Assembly: GCA_037367405.1 (NCBI GenBank) | Contig: JAZKJV010009632.1 | Coordinates: 1-64,000, forward strand | Origin: Ottelia alismoides | Lineage: Eukaryota; Streptophyta; Magnoliopsida; Alismatales; Hydrocharitaceae | Direction of reading: 5' to 3' | DNA: 64,000 nucleotides | Shown here: piece by piece, positions 1 to 11,689 of the stretch | Numbering within the stretch: the stretch's first letter is position 1 | How the letters are laid out: each line of letters opens with the position of its first letter | The notes under the pieces: model-generated | The model's input: only the letters and a program-made list of their open reading frames with translations | What the model was told of the DNA's origin: nothing | Databases searched by the model: none | Position numbers and translations under genes: made by a program

Positions 1-1490
1 TCACGTGTAGTGCCACATGCTCTCCGATACATTTGCATTTTATACCCCATACTTCATGTATGTTCTGATTAAAATGAATTTTTTTAGTATTAGCATTTAT
101 GTCCCTCTAAGCATGTGTCATGTGTATCGTGTGTGTTTGTCTGGCTATTTTGCAATTTAGGCCTTAGGGTTTTAAGAGTGTCTTATCCTTTGGCCGGAAA
201 CTTTGTGATAATTACAAATAAGCTCGTACTTGCAGTGTGCTTTGTTTTTATCAAATAATTACTATATCAACTCCAAAAATTCCATAAAAATACAGTTAGC
301 TCCTGCTAACACGTAATATTTGTGGTTTTTGTGAATTAAAATAGTTTTATTTGATATTTTTTAAAAATCAAAAACACCCAAAATTTATTCTATCTATTTT
401 CTAAAATATATAAAAATTCGAAAAATTATATGAAAAATTCTATAAAAATTTATATATGTGTGTTTTTATATGCTTTACATTCAATAGTATTTTTGTTTGA
501 AAATCCTTTATAAAAAACCCTAAAAAGCTAAAAACTCTAAAAATCTTTATAAAAATCATTAAAAATTCCAAAAAATCAAAAAAATAGGATTTCAATTTTT
601 GTAGTTAGGTAATTTTATTTACTTCTTCATAAAATTGCAACCCAGGACTAGGGTATTATAAATATTTTTAACTTGCAATAATGTCCTAGTTGTACATTGT
701 TTGCCATGTTTTCCCTTCTTTCATTTTTATAAAATTATATAAAAATTAGAAAAATCCCATAAAATCATCAAAAACATCTTAATGTTTGAAAAATATAAAA
801 ATATTTTTATTTCTAATTTTTTAGTATTTTTGTCTTAAAAAAATGGTTGAAGGCTTGTTTTTACCTTGTTCTTCTTATTTGTTTTATTTGTGTTCTAATT
901 TTGAAAATAAAACAATATTGCAAATTAAAAACCACAAAAATATGTTTTTATTTCTCTGATTACCGACTACCTCGTACATTTCCGTGCTCCTTGTGTTCGA
1001 CCATGGTCGCTATACTAGGTTAAATAAATAGTGAAGACCGTTGACATTAGATTTTGTGCTTCTGATTGATTGATTTATCTGAGTGGTTTCTATTTTTCTT
1101 GTTGAGCCCGATTGGTTGATTAGGGTCACAACGAGTTTGATTTATCTTGATACTTAACCCTACTCGGTCGATCGCTCACCAATTAGCAAGTTTACAGGGG
1201 TCGAGGGAGGAATATCGATGTTTCAAAGGTTGAAAAAGTAATTTACAAAGTTCATACGGTTAGTGGGGTAAAATCTCAAAAGAATATGCGGTTGAGCTAC
1301 AGGAAATTGCATGTTGAACACCTTCATCAACGAGTAATATGTCTAAAGCGAATGTATGTGCACAGTGACGGAGAGAGGGGGGTGGGGGCTTGCCCCCCCC
1401 CCCGGGGGCTCTCAAAGATAACATGTACATGTGTATAAATATAGTGCATATATAATCTAAATACATTATTTAGTAATTAAAATATATATG
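1..1490. other. AT-rich stretch without a gene, probably retroelement-derived
   Basis: No convincing reading frame is visible. The first kilobase is very AT-rich with many short A/T runs. Around 990-1010 a phrase of the type seen near plant LTR ends (tgtgttcgacc) occurs, so this may be the end of an old LTR element in plus orientation, but I see no matching second LTR or coding domain. At about 1376-1415 a G-run and a C-run (tgggggcttgccccc) could fold back on each other. Confidence 0.3.
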
Positions 1491-1499
1491 TTATATATA

Positions 1500-2792
1500 G
1501 GGTTTTTATCACTTGTGTCCCTCTGAGATATCGCAATATCAGTTATGCCCCTCTCTTTTTGGTAATATCAGTTGTGCCCCTCACTTCTTTCGTCATTATC
1601 ACATGTACCCTTCCGTCAGGTTGACCATCAATGAGTTGACTTAACCATGGTTTTTTCAAACCTTGGTGCAGTTAAGAGGGGTATTATTATCCAGACCTCT
1701 TTATCTTCTTCCTCATCCATTTGTTCTTCTTCCTTTCTCCTCATAATTTCTCTCTTAGTGACACCTTCATGCATCTATTAAATCTCTAAAAATTTTTGCA
1801 TTTTCAAGGATATATCACTCATTACGGATCAAACGGTGAATTTTATTGAATTTTTTGATGAATTTTTATGTAAACTAATCAAAATTTTATCTTAGTTTAA
1901 CAAAAAGTGAAAGCTCTCCAGTTTCAAGGGGAGGAGGAGGTGCGGGGGGTGTAGGGGAGGTGCGGGGGTTGGCAGGGGCAGGGGAGACTCCTTCTGCCCC
2001 AACCTCCCCCCCTGCCCCGACCTCCCTACAGGGTAAAAGCTTGGAGGTGTTTGTAGTTGCGGTGGAGTTTGGGAGACTCTGCAAATGGACCACTGTTGTA
2101 CGTGGAAAGAGAGGTGAAGGGAAAGCGTGTCATGTTGATCGTCTGGTACAAGAGCTCGAACTCACCGTACACAGGGGGCTTGAGCCGGAGGTGGTACAGA
2201 CCAGGGGAGGGATCCGAGGGACTTTGCCAGCACGTCAAGAGCTGTCGGGAGGTGATGGGCATTCTCGGGAGCCATTTGTCGGAAGGGTGGTCGAAGCTCT
2301 ACCACACCAAGGTGGTGGTGTTGCCGGAAAGGAGGACGAGGTTACCGATGTCGAGGAGGTGGACGGAGTCAGCTAGAATGGTGTTGTCGAAGGACAAGAG
2401 GGGGACGTCGGCGGAGTCGAAGAGGGCGAGGGCGGCTGGGGCGGAGGAGGGGCAGGCTGGGGCGGAGGGCAGGCCCGGGGTGGGGGAGGAGTTCTGGGCG
2501 GAGAGGGAGGAGGAGGAGGTGGAGGTGGGAGGAGGAGGAAGAGGATGGGGGAAGAGGAGGAAGAAGAAGAGGATGAGAAGAGGGTATAAAATGGCCATTG
2601 GACCCTTTTTTAAATTAATTCCGCTTATGTCCTCAAAGTTAACGTTCGTTTGCACTGTGGATGGACGATCACTAACCCGAGGGGCACAAGCGATAGATTA
2701 TCAAGAAGTGAGGGGCACAACTGATATTACCAAAAAGATAGGGGTATAAATGAAATTGTGATATCTCAGAGGGGCACAAGTGATATAAACCC
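1500..2792. mobile_element. Pack-MULE: Mutator-like element with ~100-bp terminal inverted repeats and captured gene DNA
   Basis: The ends are long inverted repeats. The left arm starts GGGTTTTTATCACTTGTGTC, and the reverse complement of the right end starts GGGTTTATATCACTTGTGCC. The similarity continues for about 100 bp. The element is flanked by a perfect 9-bp target-site duplication, TTATATATA, at 1491-1499 and 2793-2801. A 9-bp duplication and long terminal inverted repeats are the signature of the Mutator superfamily. The 1.29-kb body encodes no transposase. It is GC-rich in the middle and carries a host-gene fragment (see 2026-2598), which makes it a Pack-MULE. A 262-bp MITE at 6883-7144 has the same ends. 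Confidence 0.88.
2026..2598 (-). pseudogene. captured fragment of a G-type lectin S-receptor-like kinase (ectodomain only)
   Basis: This minus-strand frame lies inside the Pack-MULE. It opens with a hydrophobic, signal-peptide-like start (MAILYPLLILFFFLLFP), then a Pro/Ser-rich stretch. It then reads through the end of a bulb-type (mannose-binding) lectin domain: HLLDIGNLVLLSGN, followed by SFDHPSDKWLP. Next comes the segment that follows this domain in the SD-type receptor kinases, with DPSPGLYHLRLKPP and GEFELLY. In-family sequence reads VWQSFDHP, but here the Gln codon is a TAG stop at 2299-2301. The first half of the lectin domain, the PAN domain, the membrane segment and the kinase are absent. 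I infer it is a dead capture, unless the upstream frame is expressed as a short peptide or antisense RNA. The family identification comes from remembered motifs, not from a search. Confidence 0.75.
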
Positions 2793-2919
2793 TTATATAT
2801 AATAGCCCCCCCAGGAATGAAAATGGATCGGATACAGATCAGATATGCCTATTTCCATATCCATAATTCACTTCATCTCTATCAAATACAAATACGAGTA
2901 CGGATATGATTCAGATATG

Positions 2920-5900
2920 TGATGTAGATGAAAATCGGTGATCTTAAGTTCCACACAAGGCGGGAACTCAGTCGCTGAACCGATCACTCAAAAATCCGGT
3001 CTACAATCAACAATCAACCCACAATGTAATATCAAGCAATGGGAAACAAGTGTGGAATCAAAATTTATTATAACTCTACAAAAATGTGTATAGTGTGCAA
3101 GTGTGTAGAGGTTGAACTCAGGGAGCAAGCAAGATAGATCAAGCAAAAATGCGCAAAATGTGATTTGTGATCAAGTGCCTACAAGCAAGCAAATTTTTGT
3201 GAGTTTTATATTTTTCTAATTTTTATTTGATTTTTGCTTTTTATATTTTTTATATTTTGATTTTTAATTTACTGATTTTATAGTTTCTTTTTATGTTTTA
3301 TATTTTTTTATATATTTTCTTTTTCTTTACAGGAAAAGAGAAGAACAAGGATTAATAAAAATAAGGAAAAATGCTCAAAAAATAGGAAATCAAGTGTTTA
3401 GTCTTTTTTAATTTTATAATGTTTTTGTAATTTTTTAGAGATTTTTTTGAAATTGTTTGGTATTTTATAGGTAAAAATACTAGAAAATAATGAACTAAGC
3501 GACTGGCCGAAATTAAAATGAGGTTTAAAAATACCAAACAGTATCCAAAATTCCTCAAATTAATTTTAAAATAAAGGCAATAAAATAGGGAAAGTATGTA
3601 ACTGAGATTGTATTTTTAGGATTTTTCTTGAATTTTTTAGATTTTTATGAAGATTTTTGGAGTTTTCTAATTTTTAGGAGTTTTACTTTAAATTTTCTGT
3701 GATTTTTGGACAGGAGTTAAAAGATACTAAAATAGACTAAAGGTAATTTTTTTGGAATTTTTAAAAGGGTTAGACTATTTTTTTGATATTTTGTAGTGCA
3801 AACAGTGCTGAGAATGCATATTTTTGAATTTTTAAAAATAATAAAATGCAAGAAAAATGCAAAACAAAAATATGGCAAGAAACAACAAGCAAACAGGAGC
3901 TTAACTTAATTTTTTGGTGATTTTTAGCAATTTATAGATGTATGGAATAAATACAAACAACAAATTAAAACTACATAGCTGGCAAGGGCATATATGTAAT
4001 TAAGCAAACATCCAAGGGCCACAATGCAATTTTTCCACAAAAATTATAACTGATAAACTAATTTACAAGTCCAAATACAAATACCAAAAGCCGCTAGGGT
4101 ATGCCTGCAAAATACCCACCTCTGTGCGTGACTAGCACACGCCTGGGGAGGACCTAGATGCCATTTCCAAAAACCCAGGGGGCTGTTATGCAAAATACTA
4201 CACGTTACAAAATAATTCCTGGACCAAATCAAAATAACTACACTATTAGGGGGTCCAATGCAAAAACACCACCACCCCACGTACACAGGTCACATGATGT
4301 GACGTGGATTGGACCTAGATGCAAATAATAAAAGTTCGGGGACCTAGATGCAAATTTTACAAAAATATTTAAACTACAAACGAAATTTTTTGGGCTAAAT
4401 ATAAATACAAAATCGCTCAGGGTAAAAGATGCAAAATATCCTGAACAAGGCGATCCGACGGCAGAGGATTGGCCACTTGACACGTGATGCGTAAAGGACG
4501 GTCGATGACGCTTCGCGGATGGACGACAGCGATTAGATCCCCACGGATGGATCGGACGTCTGGGTTTCTAACGACTGCTGCTAGGGATGGAGGCGCGGCC
4601 TGATCTAACGGTGCAGGAGGATGGAGCAAGAACAAGGAAGCGTCGCCGGCGAAGCGAGCTTCCTCGCCCTCGATCGGTGGGCTCCAGCGGTCTTCTGGCT
4701 CCAAAAATGGCCTGCAGCCTCCTGCAATCTTCCTCTATCTCCTGGTGGCTCCAGAAAACCTCGTCGACGGCCGAGGATCGTGAGGGAGGGCGGCAGAACT
4801 GGGAAGCTCCACAGAACTCCGGCGAGATGCAAAACGAGCCCCAGGCTCGAGTCAATGCTTGTTGACCTGCAAAAATGGGGTGAAAGGGTCCAGGGCAAAA
4901 TGCTTGAACCCCGCGGAGGTGGAAATGAGGCGAGGGGCGACGGCGCATGGTGGGTGGCCGAAGGTGCACTCTGGCGAGGGTATGATTTGGGTGACTTAAT
5001 GGATGAAACGCGGAACTAAAGGGGTGAATCGAAACCTAGGACTATTGGGAATAAAATGCGCGAAGAAAAGGGAGAGAAATAAGGACCTCAAAGGTGTTGA
5101 ATCTGAGGTAGGGGGTACCTCAACGCAGAGATGGCGGAGGTGGTGGAGCCTCCTCGGGCTTTGCTCGACCAGCATAAAGACCTCCAAAGGAAGCCGTCAC
5201 CTTCCTGGAGCTTTTGGGAGCGAGAATGGGAGATAGACCTGGGATTGAGGGGTTCAAATTTGAATAAAAGGTCGCGGCTCAATATGAAGGGTTTGACTCT
5301 GCAGCTCTGATGCTCCAAAGGTCGAGGAAGATGGCTCGAATCGCCGCTCCTTGGCCCTAGGAAAGCCTAGGGCGTGAAAGAGAAATGATCGAGGAAGAAA
5401 AGTCACGAAGGGCTCGACATGAAAGGATGCAAGAGTTGACCTCAAAAAAATCGAGAAAAGGGTGCGAAACGAGGTCTGACACGGGCGCAGAGGCGAGGGA
5501 CGGCTAGTTGACCCACCGGTCAACGTGGACTAGCACATGGTTGGTCTACGTGGACCAACCAGGAAAAATCCCTGATAAATGATTTGTAAATTCAATAAAA
5601 AATAGAAAATGAATTAATTAATTTTTGATTATTAAATAAAAAATGTTTATTATTTTATGAAGTATTTTATTACGATTTTTAATTATTTTTATGAGGTATA
5701 AAATTACAAATTTCTATTTATAGCCTTTATAGGTACATATATCTATGTATTTTAATAATTTATTTTTATTTTGTATATTTAATTTATTTATTTTTGTTTA
5801 TTATTTTATAAATTTGTAAAATATTTTTATATACTTAAATATATTTTTATTTTGTTTTTTTCTAATATATTTTGTACACTTAATAAAATATAAGTATGAA

Positions 5901-6711
5901 TTGTATAGGTATATATACAGGTATTATACCTATGGATGATATATACACGTATTTTATTTTATATTTTCTTTGAGTTTTCATTCTGATTTTAATGTACAAA
6001 TATATTATAAACAAGATTTACATAATTATAAAAATAAGAAATTATAAAAACAATGAATAAATAATAAAATGAATATTTTAATATGTACAAGTATACAATA
6101 GGGGTTCAGAACTCAACTTTCAAATCGTAGCTCCGCGAAATGCGAAACCACCTTCATTAAATAGCTTATTTAAAAAATTATATACAATTAAAGATGAGTT
6201 TGATGTATTTCGAGTTTTTATTTGCTAGATACAGGTCTGAGAAGTTGGTATTCTGGGATTTTATTCAGATCGTATCTTTTTATCTGTACAGTATTTTTGA
6301 GTTAAATCAATTTTGTATTTTTATTATTTAATTATCTACAACTTTCATGTACAAAGTTTCTCTATTTGGAGTACAAAAAGTGGAACCAAAAATAGGTCCC
6401 AAAATGTATAAAAAATGAATAAAATCTTTATTGTATTCTGGCTCTTATCTCCCCTACTTTATTCCTTGTCGACCTATTCATCGAGATGCATGTGTCTCGG
6501 GGTTTCGGGTCATAAAATATTTACAATATTTTATTCTTTTTCTTTTCTTTTATTTATTTTGAAATTTTGGCTTTAAAAACTATATTTTATACACTATTTA
6601 CATGCATGTGCATGGATTCTAAGATGCACTAATTAAGGGTATTTACACGCATTTACTAGGGTTTTTGAGGTCAAAATGATAAAATAAAGATGATGAAATG
6701 TGGATTCATCA
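2920..6711 (-). mobile_element. solo LTR (3.8 kb) of a TGATG...CATCA LTR retrotransposon
   Basis: It starts TGATGTAG and ends TTCATCA, and is flanked by the perfect 5-bp duplication ATATG (2915-2919 and 6712-6716). There is no second LTR, primer site or coding domain, so it is best read as a solo LTR left by LTR-LTR recombination. Style and end sequence resemble the LTRs at 35073-38009: the same TGATG...CATCA ends, 'gacctagatgcaaa' phrases, a central GC-rich part (about 4440-5550) and long AT-rich parts. The orientation is inferred from that likeness. The small frames in its GC-rich part are not genes. Confidence 0.75.
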
Positions 6712-6882
6712 ATATGCATTAAGGAAACCATTTGCTTAAAATTACGGACACGAATCCGAATCAGATAGTTATCGGATCCAAATACGGATCGAATAAAGAA
6801 TGGACTCGAATATGGATCGAATAAAGATCAGACCCGAATACGAATCGAATAAAGAGTGAAATCAAAATATGGTTTTAATAAA

Positions 6883-7144
6883 GGGTTTTTATCAGTTGTG
6901 CCCCTCTGAGATATTGTAATTTCAGTTATGCCCTTCCCTTTTTTGAAATTTAATTGTGCCCCTACCTTCTTGCAAAATTCACAGTTCTGCTCTTTCGTAA
7001 TATCAGTTATACCCCTACTTTACCTTAACAGAAGGGTAGAACTGTGAATTTTGCTACAAGGTAGGGGCACAACTGATATTTTAAAAAAGGGAGGGGCATA
7101 ACTGAAATTGCAATATCTCAGAGGGACACAACCGATAAAAATCC
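6883..7144. mobile_element. 262-bp MULE MITE, same family as the Pack-MULE
   Basis: It is almost entirely two inverted arms of about 115 bp. The left arm begins GGGTTTTTATCAGTTGTGCC and the right arm (reverse complement) begins GGATTTTTATCGGTTGTGTC. A perfect 9-bp duplication, TTTAATAAA, lies at 6874-6882 and 7145-7153. The arms match those of the element at 1500-2792. It sits inside the hAT-like element. Confidence 0.88.
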
Positions 7145-7657
7145 TTTAATAAATATAGAATCCGAATACGGATCAAATAAAGACGCATACAAATACGAAT
7201 TGAATTTTTTTTATTAAAGTTCACAATGATTTTAAAAATGGTAATGAAATATAAATAAGTTGCATCATGACAAAAATGAACGTTGAGGTGATGGAAAGTA
7301 AAAAGAGGGATAAGGTTTCGTAACTTTTGTTCGTGCACATCACCAAACAAACGGAAGTTTATTAATACTATTAATATATTGAGTTATATAATGTATAGTA
7401 CTAATATAATAACACGAGATTGTGGCTTATATTAAATTAACTTATATATATAACAATATTAAATATTGTATTCGGACATCCGAACCCAGATTCAGATATT
7501 CAAGTCATTACCATATCTGTATCCGTATCCGGAAAATTTTTACAATCCATGCATGATTTGTATTCGATTAATATTTGGATACAGATATTTGTATCCGATA
7601 ATTTTTCAAATACAGTAAACGGATATTCGAATATATCCGTATCCATTGTCATCCATG

Positions 7658-8252
7658 CCCCCCATATCTCAACAAAAAAATCAATAACTAATGATTAAAT
7701 TACATGTTGTACATAATTGGATAGTGGTATATCGATATATATCCACCATCGTATATATTTTCAATCGTTCACATGATATGTATTTTTAATTTAGTATATA
7801 GGTACAGATAAGGATGTTTATTTTTATTTCATTTGCAGATACATATATGAATGATGATATTTCTTCCATTTTTTTGATCTGAAAACAAATATGGTTTCAT
7901 ATCTTTCTGATGTACACAAATATAGTTATGTGTATCATCGAATCTATATGTATATATCTTATTAAAATATATACATATATATATATATATATCAATTTAT
8001 GTAGACTTGTATCAAAATATGGCACAGTAATACATGTGGTGTATTGCTTTTCGAAATCATTTTCTAATACAATGATAAAAAAATATGCTAAATATTAGTG
8101 ACAATCAATTATAGAATTATTAAAATACTTCCTTATAGACTGTATTTGCTTCCAAATATCCAACCTTATAAATAGAATTTCAATTAACATTCTACATATC
8201 CTCCAGATTTCACTCAAATCCGATGTTATTTATAATTTTATCTTAATGGTCA
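7658..8252. other. AT-rich intergenic stretch
   Basis: I see no gene. A short (TA)n run lies at about 7972-7992. The first base of the LINE target duplication is at 8253. Confidence 0.5.
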
Positions 8253-8270
8253 TATGTCCAATTAACATTT

Positions 8271-11200
8271 CAACAACAACAACAAAGCCTTTTCCCACAA
8301 TTAAGTAGGATTGGCTACATGGATTCTTCGCCTCCATTCATATCTATCTTGGGTCAATCCCGGGCTTATATCCACAAAACAAAGATCCCTTCGTATGGTC
8401 TCTTTCCAACACTTATTGGGACGTCCCCGCCCTCTCTTAGCTGGCTCAACATCCCAACACTCGCATCTCCTAACTGGTGCATCAGCTGATCTTCTTTACA
8501 AATGACTAAACCATCTTAAGCGGTTTTCTCGCATCTTATCCTCGATCGGAGCAACACCAACTTTCTACTGATTGCATCATTCCGAATCCGATCTTTGTGT
8601 GTGCCCACACATCCACCTTAACATTTTCATTTCTGCTACAATCATTCTCTGCATATGCCTATGGTTCACAGGCCAACATTCAGATCCATATAGCATAGCA
8701 GGTCTCACGGCTACTTTGTAAAACTTTCCTTTTATTTTTAAAGGAATTTTCTTATCACAGAGAACAGCAGATGCTCCTCTCCACTTTAGCCAACCTGTTA
8801 GTAACATCTCCATCAATTTCTCCATCAAGTTGCAAAATAGATCCCAGATATCTAAAAGAATCTCTCTTCCAAATGTTATCATCACCAATCTTCACCTCAA
8901 TTCCTTCACCATTGCTTCCATTAAAAGTGCACTCCATATATTCTGTCTTAGCCCTACTTAAACGAAATCCTTTACTCTCCAGCTCATGTCTCCAGACCTC
9001 AAGCTTCTCATTTACTCCGTCTCTAGTCTCCTCAATCAAAACAATATCATCAACAAATAACATACACCAAGGTAACTCATCCTGAATGTGACTTGTAAAC
9101 TCGTCCATAATCAAAGTAAAAAGAAATGGACTTAAAGCTGAACCTTGATGTAAACCAATGTTGATGTCAAAATAGCCAGTCTTCCCAGACGGGGTCCTTA
9201 CACAAGATAAAGCTCTATCATACATGTCCTTTATGAGGTTAATGTATAGGACAGGCACTTGTCTCTTCTCCAAAACTCTCCACAATATCTCTCGTGAGAC
9301 AGAATCATAAGCCTTCTCCAAATCAATAAAGATCATATGGAGGTTCTTCCTTTTAGCTCTATAAATCTCCATTGTTCTTTTCAGCAAATGGATGGCTTCA
9401 ATAGTTGAGAGACCTGACATGAATCCGAATCGATTTTCTTTGACGTTGGAAACTTGTCTCAACCTTCTCTCGATCACACGCTCCCAAATTTTCATACTGT
9501 GACTCATCAGCTTGATACATCTATAATTTGAACAATTTTGAATGTCTCCTTTATTCTTATAAAGAGGCACCACGATACTCATCCTCCAATCTTCAGGCAT
9601 TTTCTTGCTTCGCTAAATAACATTGAATAGATTCGTAAGCCAAGTCAAACCGCGCTCACCTAAAACTTTTCATACTTCTACAGGGATGTCATCCGGTCCT
9701 ACACCTTTCCCAGGTATCATAACCTTCAAAGCCTCCTCTACTTCCTTTCTTTGTTTCCTTCTATAGCTTTCACGATTCAAGTAACTTTCACTACTAGCTA
9801 GATCACCCAAAGTGATCTCTCTATTTCCTTCCCCAATGAAAAGTTTATGGAAGTACTGCTCCCATCTAGTCTCTATATCCTTCTGAGTAACAAGCACGTG
9901 ACCTTCCTCGACCTTAATGCATCTCACTTGAGAAAGGTTTTTGATCTTTCTTTCTCTTGCTTTGGCCAACTTGAATATATCCTTCTGGCCCTCCTTAGAG
10001 TCGAGATTTTTATACAAAACTTCATAAGCTTTCGACTTAGCCTCGCTTACAGCCTTCTTTGCTTCCTTCTTTGCTATTTTGTAGTTTGTGACAGTTTCCT
10101 CTGTTCTATCCTTATACATAGCTTTAAAGCATGCTCTTTTAATTTTTAGCTTCTCTTGCTCCCCTTCACTCCACCATCAAGCCTCCTTTTGATCTGGGGC
10201 TCCTCCCTTTGACTCGCCTAGCATCTCTTTGGTTACCTTTCGGATACAAGATGCTACTGCCTCCCACATCTCGTTTGCACTTCCACTACAATCCCAAGAT
10301 AAATCTTCTAAAACCTTCTCCCTGAAGCTCGATTGCTTCAGTGGAAGATTCTACCATCCAGTTCTAGTGATCTTAGGAACCCTCCTTTTCTTTACCGGCC
10401 CTTTTATTTGTACATCCAAGACTAACAAGCGATGTTGGGTTGTCAAACTCTCTCCTGGGATTACTTTTCAGTCTTTACAAAACAACCGATCTTTTCTCCT
10501 CAACGCAAAGTAATCTATCTGTGTTCTCGTTGGCCCACTCTTATAAGTAGTTAAATGCTCCTCCCTCTTCTTGAAGAGAGTGTTTGCTATGAAAAGATCA
10601 TATACCATTACAAAATCCAGGATGACTTTTCCCTCATCATTTCTATCCCAAAAATCATGTCCTCCATGAACACTAGCATACCCTGAAGCATCTTTTCTCA
10701 CATGCCCATTAAGATCTCCACCTATGCAAATCATCTCTCTTTGTGGGATTCCTTGTAAAATCTTATCTAGATCCTCCCAAAAAGCTTGTTTAGTCATTTC
10801 ATCTAAACTAATTTGCGGTGCATAAACTGAGATTATATTCAGAATTTCTTCTTCAAGCACCAAATTTAGCAAAATAATCCGATCCCCGAATCTTTGCACC
10901 TCAACCACACAATCCTTCAAATCTTTATGAACAACCACTCCAACACTGTTTCTACCCTTATCTTTACTTGAATACCAAAGTTTAAAGCCCGTCTTCTCGA
11001 TCTCCTTTGCTTTCTCTCCAACTCATTTCGTCTCTTGAAGACATGGTATATGAATCTTCCTTCTTTGTATCGTATCCACTATCTCCATCGATTTTCCAGT
11101 CAAAGTGCCAATATTCCAACTACCAATCCGCAACTTTCGTTGAAATTTCTTTTGGACTAACTTCTTTACTCGCATGCGTCCATAATGCGAGAATCTTTGT

Positions 11201-11571
11201 AAATTTTGGACTGCATCCGGACGGTGATGCAGCAGAACTAGCTTAATTACCCGTATGTGTTCCTCATGAGAGAACCCTTGCAAATTTTGAACTACATCCA
11301 GGCTGCGATGTAGCGGCCCTTGCCAATTTTTCATTGCATTCGAACGATGCAACGCGTCGCAAGTAGGGAACGCCCCAACGAAATCTGTATGTTTATTTAA
11401 ATCCATGTTGAAAAGATCTGGCTGTCATGAGGCAACATCCTAAAATAATATTTTTAATATATATATATATATATTATTTAGGAAGTTGTCTCCGACTGTT
11501 TTACGATGGCTGTCGGCTACCTAACACAACCCTCCTCATTTACCCGGACTTGGGACCGACCATGGCTGAGT
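8271..11571 (-). mobile_element. RTE-clade LINE, near full length, with target-site duplication
   Basis: The element lies on the minus strand. Its 3' end is the simple tail GGCTTTGTTGTTGTTGTTG ending at 8271, typical of plant RTE elements, which end in a short repeat rather than poly(A). Its 5' part (11420-11571) holds a phrase of the type GGTCCCAAGTCCGGGTAAA. Target duplications are 8253-8270 (TATGTCCAATTAACATTT) and 11572-11589 (TATGTCCAAATAACATTT), 17 of 18 identical. The body encodes an endonuclease and reverse transcriptase, both broken. An AT microsatellite at 11457-11475 interrupts the 5' region. Confidence 0.9.
8577..11406 (-). pseudogene. RTE LINE polyprotein: APE-type endonuclease plus reverse transcriptase, broken by stops and frameshifts
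   Basis: In coding order on the minus strand: an N-terminal part (11406-11023) ends in the start of the AP-endonuclease domain, IGSWNIGTLTG and then CLQETK. The endonuclease continues at 10938-10468 with ISVYAPQ, GGDLNGHV and the C-terminal RTQIDYFA. A linker follows (10119-9670) ending GVGPDDIPVEV. The reverse transcriptase (9600-8755) shows MPEDWRMSIVVPLYKNKGD, IDLEKAYDSV, GLHQGSALSPFLF and the catalytic box CMLFVDDIVLI. The usual FADD is FVDD here. The tail (8888-8577) has MLYGSECWPV and EMKMLRWMCG. These five open pieces lie in different frames or are separated by stops, so the protein cannot be made intact. The N-terminal part contains an imperfect internal repeat (VVQNLQGFSHEEHIRVIKLV and AVQNLQRFSHYGRMRVKKLV). 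Confidence 0.88.
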
Positions 11572-11689
11572 TATGTCCAAATAACATTTGAGCAACTTAA
11601 ATCCCAGTTAAAAAAGAATCGGACTTTATTGATATTAAATAGCAAATAACCTCATATTTGGACAAAATTTAAAAGATATGTATGTGCGT

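Larger units (their letters stand above)
2812..7657. mobile_element. hAT-like non-autonomous element, split by two later insertions
   Basis: The left end (CAGGAATGAAAATGG) and the reverse complement of the right end (CATGGATGACAATGG) are similar. Both are followed by the 'ggatacggatatccg'-type subterminal motifs common in plant hAT-like elements. Removing the solo LTR (2920-6711) and the MULE MITE (6883-7144), each with one target duplication, leaves about 0.78 kb of element with no transposase. The flanks are C-runs (agcccccc on the left, cccccc on the right), so an 8-bp target duplication is plausible but cannot be proved. Confidence 0.5.

Noticed and set aside
1960..2749. Plus-strand Arg/Glu/Gly-rich frames in the Pack-MULE
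   Set aside because: They are shadows of the minus-strand lectin-kinase fragment in GC-rich DNA.
4417..5523. Overlapping frames on both strands at 4.4-5.5 kb as a gene
   Set aside because: They lie in the GC-rich core of the solo LTR, in several frames at once, without a domain.
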